Shown: positions 51,667 through 60,494 of the stretch, piece by piece | How the letters are laid out: every line of letters starts with the position of its first letter | Position numbering within the stretch: position 1 is the first letter of the stretch | DNA from: Paraburkholderia terricola | GTDB taxonomy: Bacteria; Pseudomonadota; Gammaproteobacteria; Burkholderiales; Burkholderiaceae | Direction of reading: 5' to 3' | DNA length: 64,000 nucleotides | Assembly (NCBI RefSeq): GCF_900142195.1 | Contig: NZ_FRAB01000020.1 | Location: forward strand, 1 to 64,000 | Translations under genes and position numbers: made by a program | The notes under the pieces: generated by a model | The model's database searches: none | Told to the model about the DNA's origin: nothing | The model's input: only the letters and a program-made list of their open reading frames with translations

Positions 51667-53190
51667 TCACGCCAACTCCACCAACGTCGCATCAATCGCA
51701 CCACCCAGCGTATTGAAAGCCGGCGCGATGTCCTCATCCGGCACGCACGCATAGCCGATCAGCAAACCCGACGGCGCCAGCGACGGTTGCGCGTAATACC
51801 CCGACAACGGCCGCACGACGATATTGCGCTCCAGCGCCGCGGCTGCCACCGCGCGGTCGTCGCTGCCTGGCGGCAGTTGCATCACCAGATGCAAGCCGGC
51901 ATCGCCGCCCACCGCCGGCAACGCGTCGCCATAACGGCGCGCGGCGGCGTCGAGCAGACTCTGGCGACGCTGCCCGTAAAGCGTGCGCATCTTGCGGATA
52001 TGCGAGGTGAAATGCCCTTCGTCGATGAACTCCGCGAGCATGGCCTGTTGCAGCAATTGTCCCTCGCGATACAGTTCGGCGCTCGCCGTGGCAAAGCTCT
52101 CCGCCAGCGCTTCCGGCGCGACCAGGTAGCCGATGCGCAAGCCGGGAAACAGCGTCTTGCCGAAGCTGCCCACGTAAATCACCTGCCCAGAGGTGTCCAG
52201 ACCTTGCAGCGACGCCAGCGGCCGGCTGCCGTAACGGAATTCGCTGTCGTAGTCGTCCTCGATGATCCAGCCTTGGTTTTGCCGCGCGTATTCGAGCAGC
52301 ATGCGGCGGCGCGCGAGGCTCATCACCATGCCGAGCGGATATTGATGCGACGGCGTGACGAGCATCAGCCTGGGCGGCTGCGCGAGGTCGTCGGCAGATG
52401 GATTGATGCCTTCCTCGTCGACGGCGATCGGCCGCGATTGCAGCCCGGAAACGTGCATCACGCTGCGCACGCCCCAATAGCACGGGTCCTCGGTCCAGAT
52501 CACGTCGCCCGGATCGGACAGCAGACGCACGGCAAGATCGACCGACTGATGAATGCCCGTCGTGATGATGATCTGCTCGGGCGTGCAGCGCACCGAGCGC
52601 GAGGTGCGCAGATAGTCGGCCAGCGCGTGGCGCAGCGACGCCAGGCCGCCGCCCGGCGCGTAGGTCAACAGATCCGGGCGCAGCCGGCGCCAATACTTGT
52701 TGTGCAGGCGACTCCACACGCGCGCGGGAAACTTCGTGACGTCCGGCACGCCCGGCATGAACGCGCCCCATTGACGCTTCGACACGCCGGCGCCCGCGAT
52801 CAGCCGCGCGCCGCGCGTGGACAGCGCGCGCTTTGCCGGCAACGGCGAGGACAGCGGTGAGTTCGACGGCGCGGGGCGCGCGATCGCCGCGTCGGCATCC
52901 GGCCCGCCGACGATCTCGTCCGGCGCGCTATCGGCAACGAAGGTGCCGCTGCCGGTCGCCGAATTCACATAGCCTTCGAGCGCCAACTGCTCGTACACCT
53001 GCGTGACGGTGTTACGCCCGATGCCCAACTCCTTGGCCAGCAAACGCGACGACGGCACCTTGGCGCCCGCCGGCAGTTCGCGCGACAGGATCGCCTGTTG
53101 CAGCAGCCGATGCAGTTGACGATAGATCGGCTGGCCGTTGCCGCGATCGAGGCGCTGCGCCAGCCAATCGGACAACACACTCGCGCGCAT
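51667..53190 (-). CDS. MocR/GabR-type regulator with aminotransferase domain
   Basis: A 507-residue fusion of a GntR winged helix (about 10-80: GNGQPIYRQLHRLLQQAILS, then SRLLAKELGIGRNTVTQVYE) and a class I aminotransferase-like PLP domain (about 130-490, VGSFGKTLFPGLRIGYLVAP). The lysine in SFGKTLFPG is the likely PLP anchor. Divergent from gabT, so it probably senses GABA or a related amine and activates gabT, as GabR does. Confidence 0.9.
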   Translation of the reverse strand: MRASVLSDWLAQRLDRGNGQPIYRQLHRLLQQAILSRELPAGAKVPSSRLLAKELGIGRNTVTQVYEQLALEGYVNSATGSGTFVADSAPDEIVGGPDADAAIARPAPSNSPLSSPLPAKRALSTRGARLIAGAGVSKRQWGAFMPGVPDVTKFPARVWSRLHNKYWRRLRPDLLTYAPGGGLASLRHALADYLRTSRSVRCTPEQIIITTGIHQSVDLAVRLLSDPGDVIWTEDPCYWGVRSVMHVSGLQSRPIAVDEEGINPSADDLAQPPRLMLVTPSHQYPLGMVMSLARRRMLLEYARQNQGWIIEDDYDSEFRYGSRPLASLQGLDTSGQVIYVGSFGKTLFPGLRIGYLVAPEALAESFATASAELYREGQLLQQAMLAEFIDEGHFTSHIRKMRTLYGQRRQSLLDAAARRYGDALPAVGGDAGLHLVMQLPPGSDDRAVAAAALERNIVVRPLSGYYAQPSLAPSGLLIGYACVPDEDIAPAFNTLGGAIDATLVELA

Positions 53191-53216
53191 CAGTGGCTCC
53201 TACATTTTTATTGAAA

Positions 53217-53237
53217 TGGCTCTGAAGTTGAGAGCCA
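53217..53237. promoter_or_regulatory. Candidate MocR/GabR operator
   Basis: TGGCTCT (53217-53223) and AGAGCCA (53231-53237) form a perfect inverted repeat with a seven-base spacer. A third copy, GTGGCTCC, lies at 53193-53200, and TATAGT at 53246-53251 may be the gabT -10 box. All sit between the divergent regulator and gabT genes. Confidence 0.5.
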
Positions 53238-53311
53238 AATCTCATTATAGTCGCTGCATGTGCCGCTTAAGCGCGGCGTCCGCAAAAAACCGAGGAGCGC
53301 CGGAGATCACG

Positions 53312-54595
53312 ATGAAGAATGCAGAATTGAAGAGCCGCAAGGACGCCGCCACGCCGCGCGGTGTCGGCGTGATGTGCGATTTCTACGCCGAGCGCGCCGA
53401 GAACGCCGAACTGTGGGACGTCGAGGGCCGCCGTTTCATCGACTTCGCCGCGGGCATCGCCGTCTGCAATACGGGCCACCGTCACCCGAAAATTCTCGCC
53501 GCGATCCGCGATCAGCTCGATCACTTCACGCACACCGCGTATCAGATCGTGCCGTACGCGTCGTATGTCGAACTGGCGGAGAAGATCAACCAGCGCGCAC
53601 CGGGCGACTATCCGAAGAAGACCGCATTCTTCACGACCGGCGCGGAAGCCGTCGAAAACGCGATCAAGATCGCGCGCGCCGCGACCGGCCGTCCGGGCGT
53701 GATCGCGTTCACCGGCGGCTTTCATGGCCGCACGTTGATGGGCATGGCGCTGACCGGCAAGGTCGCGCCGTACAAGATCGGCTTCGGTCCGTTCCCGTCC
53801 GATGTGTTCCATGCGCCGTTCCCGAATCCGCTGCACGGCGTGACTACCGCCGATTCGTTGAAGGCGATCGACGCTTTGTTCAAGGCCGACATCGACCCGA
53901 AGCGCGTGGCGGCGATCATTTTCGAACCGGTTCAGGGCGAAGGCGGTTTCTATTCGGCGCCGGCCGAGTTCGTGCGCGCATTGCGCAAGCTGTGCAACGA
54001 GCATGGCATTCTGCTGATCGCCGACGAAGTGCAAACGGGTTTTGCGCGCACCGGCAAGCTGTTTGCGATGCATCACCATGACGTGGTGCCCGATCTGATG
54101 ACGATGGCGAAGAGCCTCGCGGGCGGCATGCCGTTGTCGGGCGTGGTCGGTCGCGCCGATGTGATGGACGCGGCGGCGCCGGGCGGCCTCGGCGGCACGT
54201 ATGCCGGCAATCCTTTGGCGATTGCCGCCGCGCATGCCGTGCTCGATATCATCGACGAAGAAAAGCTTTGCGAGCGCGCCACGGTGTTGGGTGACCGCGT
54301 GAAGGCGAAGCTGATCGCGCTGCAAGGCGAAGTGCCGCAAATCGCCGATGTGCGCGGGCCGGGCGGCATGGTGGCGGTCGAGTTTTGCAAGGCGGGCAGC
54401 ACCGAGCCCGACGCGGAATTTACCAGGCGCGTGCAAAGTCGCGCGCTCGAGCGTGGCTTGTTGCTGCTGGTGTGTGGTGTCTATTCGAACGTGGTTCGGT
54501 TTCTGTTCCCGCTCACCATTCAGGACTCGGTTTTTGATGAAGCCATGGTTATTCTTGAGGGCGTGATCAGGGATAGTGTTGCTGTGGGGGTTTGA
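53312..54595 (+). CDS. gabT: 4-aminobutyrate aminotransferase
   Basis: A 427-residue class III aminotransferase moving the amino group of GABA to 2-oxoglutarate. Motifs: FTTGAEAVENAIKIARAATG, IIFEPVQGEGGF, LLIADEVQTGFARTGKLFAM and the PLP lysine in MTMAKSLAGGMPLSG. CGGAG before ATG 53312 sets the start. No gabD follows, so succinate semialdehyde dehydrogenase must be elsewhere. Confidence 0.92.
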   Translation: MKNAELKSRKDAATPRGVGVMCDFYAERAENAELWDVEGRRFIDFAAGIAVCNTGHRHPKILAAIRDQLDHFTHTAYQIVPYASYVELAEKINQRAPGDYPKKTAFFTTGAEAVENAIKIARAATGRPGVIAFTGGFHGRTLMGMALTGKVAPYKIGFGPFPSDVFHAPFPNPLHGVTTADSLKAIDALFKADIDPKRVAAIIFEPVQGEGGFYSAPAEFVRALRKLCNEHGILLIADEVQTGFARTGKLFAMHHHDVVPDLMTMAKSLAGGMPLSGVVGRADVMDAAAPGGLGGTYAGNPLAIAAAHAVLDIIDEEKLCERATVLGDRVKAKLIALQGEVPQIADVRGPGGMVAVEFCKAGSTEPDAEFTRRVQSRALERGLLLLVCGVYSNVVRFLFPLTIQDSVFDEAMVILEGVIRDSVAVGV

Positions 54596-54600
54596 GTTTT

Positions 54601-54669
54601 TCGGCCTGCGCGGACTCGCACTACAGCATCCATGGCCAGGCCGCGATCAAGTACATGCAGCTCGGCTAA
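54601..54669 (+). pseudogene. C-terminal fragment of a lost gene
   Basis: Directly after gabT, a 22-codon frame (SACADSHYSIHGQAAIKYMQ, then LG and TAA) has the very high third-position GC of a real Burkholderia gene but no start. It ends just before a strong terminator. It looks like the tail of a gene whose body was deleted. I cannot name the parent. Confidence 0.3.
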
Positions 54670-54682
54670 ATTCGAAAAGTGA

Positions 54683-54720
54683 AGCGGCCACGCCGGAATG
54701 TCCGACGTGGCCGTTTTCTT
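54683..54720 (+). terminator. Terminator downstream of gabT
   Basis: CGGCCACGCCGGA and TCCGACGTGGCCG pair around ATG with one bulge and are followed by TTTTCTT. Confidence 0.8.
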
Positions 54721-54805
54721 ATCTGGTATGGGCGAAGACTCCCGGGCTGAACGGCCGTCATCGTCATATTTGTGTCAGTGCACAGGGTCTTGACGAAAAG
54801 CCCCC

Positions 54806-55099
54806 CTACTTCACCACAACTTCTGTATGCGTCACCACCGGCGGCTTGTCAAAAAACGGCCCGACAAGTCGACGCCATTCCTGAAAGTCATCGGACTCGC
54901 GGAAGTGCACCATGTGATCTTCCAGCGTATCCCACTGAACGAGCAGAACATAACGGTTCGGCTGTTCGACGGTTCGATGAAGCTCGACGCCCTTGCAGCC
55001 GCGCGCCCGATTGAACAGCGGTATTGCCTGTGCGACGCCGGCCTGGAACTCCGCATCTTTTCCCGGCGCGATTTCGATTACTGCCATTTCATTCACCAT
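54806..55099 (-). CDS. Antibiotic biosynthesis monooxygenase-fold protein
   Basis: A 97-residue ABM/dimeric alpha-beta barrel protein (NEMAVIEIAPGKDAEFQAGV, then YVLLVQWDTLEDHMVHFRES, then FFDKPPVVTH). Related to YgiN-like quinol monooxygenases and stress proteins. GGAGAG upstream favours ATG 55099 over one 12 bases earlier. Single gene; activity unknown. Confidence 0.85.
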   Translation of the reverse strand: MVNEMAVIEIAPGKDAEFQAGVAQAIPLFNRARGCKGVELHRTVEQPNRYVLLVQWDTLEDHMVHFRESDDFQEWRRLVGPFFDKPPVVTHTEVVVK

Positions 55100-55293
55100 A
55101 CAACTCTCCAATGGAATTGAGTCCCGGCGATTCTACGCCGTAACTGTTCATCGAGCAGTTTCATCGAACGACGAAGCACAGCCCTGCCACCAAACCACCG
55201 TTGCTATAATTTTCCAGCCGCACACACGCAGTCGGCCACGGCGATCGCCAAAATAATTTCATACGCCCTACGTCAATCTGACTGGAAGATTCG

Positions 55294-55872
55294 ATGTCCA
55301 AGCAAACGGCTAACGCAAGCGGACCGCCCACGCTAACCGGGCTATTCCTCATCTTCAGCCGGATCGGACTCACGAGCTTCGGCGGTGGTTTGAGCGGCTG
55401 GCTTCTGCGGGAATTCGTGCAAGAGCGCCACTGGATCAGCGAGGAAGACTTCCTGAACGGCCTGGCAATTTCACAAGCGCTGCCGGGCATCAACGTGAAG
55501 AACATGGCGATCTGGATCGGACACCGGCTGCTCGGCTGGCGCGGCGCGCTGCTCGCGGTCACGGGAATCATCGTTCCGCCCGCCGTTTTCATCATCATTC
55601 TCGGCACGGCCTTCACCTATCTGCTTCATTTTCCGCCCGCTCATGTCCTGCTTGCGGGCGCGGCGGCAGCGGCCACGGGCCTGTCGCTGTCGATGGGCGT
55701 GACCACCGCGCGCCGCGTGCCGCGCACGCTGTTGCCCATGCTCTTTCTCGCCGGCACGTTTGTCGCGATCGGCGTTTTGCGCTTGCCGCTGGTATGGGTC
55801 GTGACAGGCGCGGGCGGCTTGAGCGTGCTGTCCGAGTACACCAAACTCCGCACCCAACTCCGCAAGGCATAG
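55294..55872 (+). CDS. Chromate transporter, N-terminal half type
   Basis: A 192-residue, about six-helix protein of the CHR family: LFLIFSRIGLTSFGGGLSGW, then ALPGINVKNMAIWIGHRLLG. Short-chain CHR proteins work in pairs made by two genes. It starts a two-gene operon with the second half two bases later. Role: export of chromate or a sulfate-like anion. Confidence 0.85.
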   Translation: MSKQTANASGPPTLTGLFLIFSRIGLTSFGGGLSGWLLREFVQERHWISEEDFLNGLAISQALPGINVKNMAIWIGHRLLGWRGALLAVTGIIVPPAVFIIILGTAFTYLLHFPPAHVLLAGAAAAATGLSLSMGVTTARRVPRTLLPMLFLAGTFVAIGVLRLPLVWVVTGAGGLSVLSEYTKLRTQLRKA

Positions 55873-55874
55873 AC

Positions 55875-56447
55875 ATGTCGACACGCGTTCTCGTGCAGCT
55901 TGCGGCGGTCTTTGCGCCGCTGTCGCTGGTGACGATAGGCGGCGGCCAGGCCATCATCGCCGATATCCAGCGGCAGGTCGTGGACGTCCACGGCTGGATG
56001 ACGCATGGCCAATTCGCCGCCGACTTCGCCATTTCGCGCATGGCGCCCGGCCCCGGATCGCTGCTCGCCACGTTGATCGGCTGGCAAATCGCCGGGTTCT
56101 GGGGCGCCGTCGTGGCGACGCTCGCGCTGCTCGCGCCCACCGGCTTGCTGATCTACGGCGTCACGCACGTCTGGACGCGTTATCAGGGCGCGCCCTGGCA
56201 ACTCGCGCTCGAACGCGGCCTGCGTCCCGTTGCATCGGGCATGATCCTCGCAGCGGGCTGGGTGCTGCTGAAGTCGCTCGACGGCGGCATGCCGGCCAAG
56301 GCGATTGCCCTCGCTTCAATGGCGCTGTTGCTGAGCACACGAATCAATCCGCTGCTGCTATTGCTCGGCGGCGCGTTGCTGTTGCTCGGCGTATCCGAAC
56401 TCGGCGCCGGCCTTCCGTACCTGCTTCAGGTGCACGTCGCGGGCTAA
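55875..56447 (+). CDS. Chromate transporter, C-terminal half type
   Basis: A 190-residue partner of the preceding gene: LVTIGGGQAIIADIQRQVVD, then MAPGPGSLLATLIGWQIAGF. The two halves match the N and C domains of a full-length ChrA and have opposite expected topology. It overlaps the tail of the converging AtuA-associated gene by four bases. Confidence 0.85.
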   Translation: MSTRVLVQLAAVFAPLSLVTIGGGQAIIADIQRQVVDVHGWMTHGQFAADFAISRMAPGPGSLLATLIGWQIAGFWGAVVATLALLAPTGLLIYGVTHVWTRYQGAPWQLALERGLRPVASGMILAAGWVLLKSLDGGMPAKAIALASMALLLSTRINPLLLLLGGALLLLGVSELGAGLPYLLQVHVAG

Positions 56448-56761
56448 AGGCCCGCTTCCTCGTCGATCTCCAGATCCATCAACGCGGAACTCAGCGATTT
56501 GCCATGCGCGTCGAGAGCGAGCGAACGCGTTACGCCGCCGCCGAGCGCCCTCCCCAATACGAAGTTGAACGCGGCGAGGCGAGGCAATTCATAGCGCACC
56601 ACGTCGCCGAGCACGACGTCGCTCAAAAACGCCTTCACGCGCTCCGAGGTCAGCACCTTCCGCAGAAGATCGTAATGCCGCGCGTCATGACAAATGACGG
56701 ACACGTTCAACGTATTGCCCTTATCGCCCGTGCGCGAATGGGCCAGTTCGCGTAGCTTCAT
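56444..56761 (-). CDS. AtuA-associated small subunit
   Basis: A 105-residue protein equal to the ferredoxin-like C-terminal domain found in AtuA-type proteins (LAHSRTGDKGNTLNVSVICH, then LPRLAAFNFVLGRALGGGVT). GGAGGCG precedes ATG 56761, one base after the large-subunit stop. It probably forms a complex with the product of the next gene upstream. Confidence 0.8.
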   Translation of the reverse strand: MKLRELAHSRTGDKGNTLNVSVICHDARHYDLLRKVLTSERVKAFLSDVVLGDVVRYELPRLAAFNFVLGRALGGGVTRSLALDAHGKSLSSALMDLEIDEEAGL

Positions 56762-56762
56762 G

Positions 56763-58139
56763 TCACGCCTCCACAAACGAGAAAGTCGGATTCGTGGACG
56801 CGCGCAGCAATAGCACCGATTGCACCGCCACCACTTCGCGTGTCGACTTCGTCACTCCGCCGCCGCCCGCCGGACCGTTGGTATAAAGCGTCTCGACTTC
56901 ATTGCCGATCCGCACCGCCTCGGCCAGCGACGCCGTGCGTCCCGCCACCCGCGCACGCACTTCATAGGGTTCCGCGCCGCGCGCGCCCGCCGTTTCGCCG
57001 TGCAACGCGTTCACGCCGATCAGATCGAACCGCAACTCGCTCGTTTGCACACCGGTCAACGCGAGCCGTTCGCGGACGATATCCAGCGCGAGCCGCGCAC
57101 GCGCCACCGCGCCCGGACCCGCGTATGAAATTTGCCCTTCACCGATAAACCCGTCGACGTAGGCCACGGATGCCTTCAACGTATCGGTGCGCGGTGAGCC
57201 GCGCCCGCCTGTAACGCGGACACGGTCCGACGCCTCTTCATTCACGCATACGTTAGAGAAATCGGCGACGACATCGGGCTGCAAGTAACGCTGCGGATCG
57301 TGGATTTCATAGAGCAACTGTTCCTTGCAAGTGGCTTCGGTCACGCGTCCTCCCGCATGAGGCACCTTGCTGATGACAACCGATCCGTCCGCCGCCACTT
57401 CCCCGATCGGAAAGCCGAGTCTCGCCAGATTGGGAACGTCCTTGAAACCCGGATCGGCGAAATAGCCGCCCGTGATCTGCCCCGCGCACTCGAGCAGATG
57501 CCCGACCACGGTTGCCTGACCGAGCGTGTCCCAGTCGTCCATGTTCCAACCGAACCTATGAATCAGCGGCGCGGTGAAAAGCGAGGGATCGGCCACGCGG
57601 CCGGTCATCACGATTTGCGCGCCCGCTGCGAGCGCCGCGACGATCGGCGCCGCGCCAAGATAGGCATTCGCCGAGACAATGCGATCGCGATATGACGCCA
57701 CGCGTTCGCCCGATTCCTCGAACGTGAAATCGCCGCGCTGCACGACATCGAGCACATCGTCACCGGTGACGGCCGCGATCTTCACGTCGCCCAGTCCGAG
57801 CGAACGCGCGATTTGCGCGGTTTTGCGCGCCGCGGCCAGCGGGTTCGCCGCGCCCATGTTCGAGATGATCCGCACGCCGTTGCGGATCGCGGCGGGCAGC
57901 ACGGCTTTCATTCGCGCTTCGAGCAGCGGGTCGTACCCAAGTTGCGGATCCTGTCGTCGAGCCTGCTGCGCAATCGCGATGGTCCGCTCGGCCAGGCATT
58001 CGAACACGAGGTAATCGAGCGCGCCGTGTTCGGCCAACTCGACCGCCGGCTCGATCCGGTCGCCCGAATAACCCGCGCCCGCGCCGATGCGGACCACGCG
58101 TCCTCGATCTTGAGTAACGGTCATGCTGGTCTCATCCAT
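56763..58139 (-). CDS. AtuA family (DUF1446) protein
   Basis: A 458-residue protein of the acyclic terpene utilization AtuA family: VRIGAGAGYSGDRIEPAVEL, ISNMGAANPLAAARKTAQIA, IVMTGRVADPSLFTAPLIHR. In many genomes a two-gene AtuA pair accompanies CoA-ester or tricarboxylate catabolism; no terpene genes are nearby. It starts 10 bases after the CitMHS gene; ATG 58124 is an alternative start with GGATGAG upstream. Likely processes a compound imported by that carrier. Confidence 0.82.
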   Translation of the reverse strand: MDETSMTVTQDRGRVVRIGAGAGYSGDRIEPAVELAEHGALDYLVFECLAERTIAIAQQARRQDPQLGYDPLLEARMKAVLPAAIRNGVRIISNMGAANPLAAARKTAQIARSLGLGDVKIAAVTGDDVLDVVQRGDFTFEESGERVASYRDRIVSANAYLGAAPIVAALAAGAQIVMTGRVADPSLFTAPLIHRFGWNMDDWDTLGQATVVGHLLECAGQITGGYFADPGFKDVPNLARLGFPIGEVAADGSVVISKVPHAGGRVTEATCKEQLLYEIHDPQRYLQPDVVADFSNVCVNEEASDRVRVTGGRGSPRTDTLKASVAYVDGFIGEGQISYAGPGAVARARLALDIVRERLALTGVQTSELRFDLIGVNALHGETAGARGAEPYEVRARVAGRTASLAEAVRIGNEVETLYTNGPAGGGGVTKSTREVVAVQSVLLLRASTNPTFSFVEA

Positions 58140-58149
58140 TCGATGAAGC

Positions 58150-59454
58150 TCACAAAGGAAATACGCCTAGCGCCACGCACGCAATCGTCATGACGATCGA
58201 CGCGGCCAACAGCAGTGGAAAAGTGAACCGCTGATGGTCCGCGAGATCGATTCCGCACAGGCCGACCACGAGAAACGTCGCGGGCGTGAGCGGGCTCACC
58301 GGGAAACCGGTGGTCATCTGACCGAGCAGCGCCGCCTGTCCCACGTGCACCGACGGCACGCCGAGTTGCCCCGCGACTTCGGCGATCACGGGCAGCACGC
58401 CGAAATAGAACGAATCGGGATCGAACAGCATGCTGAGCGGCATCGACACGAGGCCAAGCGCGACGGGAATGTGGCTCGCCATCGCCGGCGGCACGAAACC
58501 CACCGCGGCTTGCGCCATCGCCTTGAGCATGCCGCTGCCTTGCATCACGCCGGTGAACACGCCGGCGGCGAGCAGGATGCCGGCCATCATCAACGCGGCG
58601 CGCGCGTGAGCGTCGATACGCTTGCGCTGCATCTCGACGTTCGGGTAGTTCACGATCAGCGCGACGCACAGTCCGACCATGAACATCAGCGCGGGCGGAA
58701 TTTTTTCGCCCATCACCACCATCGTTCCGAGCACGACGAGCGTCAGCACGATGTTGAACCAGAAGTTCCTCGGGCGGCGCAATGCCTGCTCGTCGGGCGT
58801 CAGTTCGCGCTTCGGCATCGGAATGGCGCCCGCCGCGCCGGTGAGGCCGAGGCGCTTTTCCTCGCGCCGGCCGAGCCAGAACGCCATGCCGAAGACGAAC
58901 ACGAGCCCGATTGCCTGCACCGGAATCAGCGGATTGAAGAGCGCCGAAACCGGCAGATGTAGCGAAGCGGACGCGCGGATCATCGGTCCGGTCCACGGCA
59001 GAAAATTGATGCCGGCCGCCATCGAAACCGCCGCGGCGAGCACGCGCCGGTCCATCTTCAGGCGGTCGTAGAGCGGCAACATCGCGGGAATGGTGACGAG
59101 AAAGCAGACCGCGCCGGACCCGTCGAGGTGAATCAGCAGCGCCAGCAGCGTCGTGCCCATCACGATTCGCGTGGGCCGCGTGCCGACCGCGCGCAAGATC
59201 CGGTCGATGATCGGGTCGAGCGTGCCCGCATCGGTGATGGTGCCGAAGTAGAGAATCGCGAACACGAACATGCCGACGACGGGCGCAAGGTTCTTCAGGC
59301 CGTCGATGACGAACTTGCTCGTCTGGAACCCGAAGCCGCCGATCAGCGACGCGGCGATCGGCACGATGATGAGCGCCACCAGCGGCGACATTCGTTTGGA
59401 CAGGATGGCGGCCAGCAGCACGACGATGGTGGCCAGCCCCAGTAATGGCAGCAT
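58150..59454 (-). CDS. CitMHS family citrate-type transporter
   Basis: A 434-residue, 11-12 helix carrier of the citrate-Mg2+:H+ symporter family: LDGSGAVCFLVTIPAMLPLY, MAAGINFLPWTGPMIRASAS and MLFDPDSFYFGVLPVIAEVA. It imports citrate or a related tri- or dicarboxylate. First gene of an operon with the two AtuA-type genes, divergent from a LysR regulator. Confidence 0.88.
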   Translation of the reverse strand: MLPLLGLATIVVLLAAILSKRMSPLVALIIVPIAASLIGGFGFQTSKFVIDGLKNLAPVVGMFVFAILYFGTITDAGTLDPIIDRILRAVGTRPTRIVMGTTLLALLIHLDGSGAVCFLVTIPAMLPLYDRLKMDRRVLAAAVSMAAGINFLPWTGPMIRASASLHLPVSALFNPLIPVQAIGLVFVFGMAFWLGRREEKRLGLTGAAGAIPMPKRELTPDEQALRRPRNFWFNIVLTLVVLGTMVVMGEKIPPALMFMVGLCVALIVNYPNVEMQRKRIDAHARAALMMAGILLAAGVFTGVMQGSGMLKAMAQAAVGFVPPAMASHIPVALGLVSMPLSMLFDPDSFYFGVLPVIAEVAGQLGVPSVHVGQAALLGQMTTGFPVSPLTPATFLVVGLCGIDLADHQRFTFPLLLAASIVMTIACVALGVFPL

Positions 59455-59496
59455 GTTGCACGTCTCCGATGTTGTTTTTTACTGGAAGCCAGCGTA

Positions 59497-59526
59497 ATTT
59501 CGATCCCACAATAGAACAATTGAAAT
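59497..59526. promoter_or_regulatory. Candidate LysR operator
   Basis: ATTTCGAT (59497-59504) and ATTGAAAT (59519-59526) form an inverted repeat with one mismatch and a 14-base spacer, between the divergent CitMHS and LysR genes. Confidence 0.45.
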
Positions 59527-59554
59527 GATTTGATCGCAGCCATTACAAACCATC

Positions 59555-60460
59555 ATGGATCTGAATCTCAGGGACATCCGCGCGTTCGTCGCCGTCGCGC
59601 AAACGGGCAGTTTCACGCGTGCGGCGGCGCGGCTGCATCTGTCGCAACCGGCGTTGACGGTGCAGATCCGGCGGCTGGAGGAAACGGTCGGCGCACGGCT
59701 TTTCGACCGCAACAGCCGAAGCGTCGCGCTCACGCCCACCGGGCGCGAATTGCTGCCGGTATTGCAGAAGTCGCTCCACGACATGGAGCATGTGCTGATC
59801 GACGCGCGCGCGCTCGGCGATGGATCGAGCGGCACGGTGCGGATTGCCTGCTTGCCCACCTTCGCGGCGAGCGTGCTGCCCGAACTCGTGCAGCAACTCA
59901 GGAAAGCCGTGCCGCGCGCCGGCTTCCAGGTGCGCGACGTGGTCGCGAGCATGGTCAACGCGCTCGTGCGCAATGAGGAGGTGGATATCGGCGTGACCGG
60001 AGGCGAGCTCACGGATTCGGCGCTCGAGGTGCTGCACGCCAGCGACGATCGCCTCGTCGCGGTGCTTCCGAAACGTCATGCACTCGCGCGGCGCAAGCGC
60101 GTGACGCTTGCCGATCTCGCCGGCGTGCCGCTCGTGCTGACCGCGCAGGGCACGAGCGTGCGCGCGGTGGTAGATGGCGCGTTCGACAACGCGGGCTGCA
60201 CGCCGCAGATCGCGTGCGAACCCACGTACATGATGACCGCCGTGGCGATGGTGCGCGCCGGGCTGGGCGTGACGATATTGCCCGCGTCGGCGCGCGAGGT
60301 GCGCGCCGAACCGGAACTGCTGGTTCGTCCAATCGACGATCCGGCGTTCGTGCGGCCCATTGCGTTGATCAAGAAGCGGGGAAGGACGTTGCCGCCGGTG
60401 ACGGAGACGTTCGTTGCGGCGTTGATCGAGAGGCTTGGCGAGGGTGCGGCGGGCCGTTAA
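59555..60460 (+). CDS. LysR-family regulator
   Basis: A 301-residue LysR protein. Winged helix 1-60 (IRAFVAVAQTGSFTRAAARL, then RRLEETVGARLFDRNSRSVA), ligand-binding domain 90-295. Divergent from the CitMHS-AtuA operon and its likely regulator. The inducer is probably the transported carboxylate. Confidence 0.9.
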   Translation: MDLNLRDIRAFVAVAQTGSFTRAAARLHLSQPALTVQIRRLEETVGARLFDRNSRSVALTPTGRELLPVLQKSLHDMEHVLIDARALGDGSSGTVRIACLPTFAASVLPELVQQLRKAVPRAGFQVRDVVASMVNALVRNEEVDIGVTGGELTDSALEVLHASDDRLVAVLPKRHALARRKRVTLADLAGVPLVLTAQGTSVRAVVDGAFDNAGCTPQIACEPTYMMTAVAMVRAGLGVTILPASAREVRAEPELLVRPIDDPAFVRPIALIKKRGRTLPPVTETFVAALIERLGEGAAGR

Positions 60461-60494
60461 TGATGCGCCGACCGACGCCATTCGATTGGGTGTA

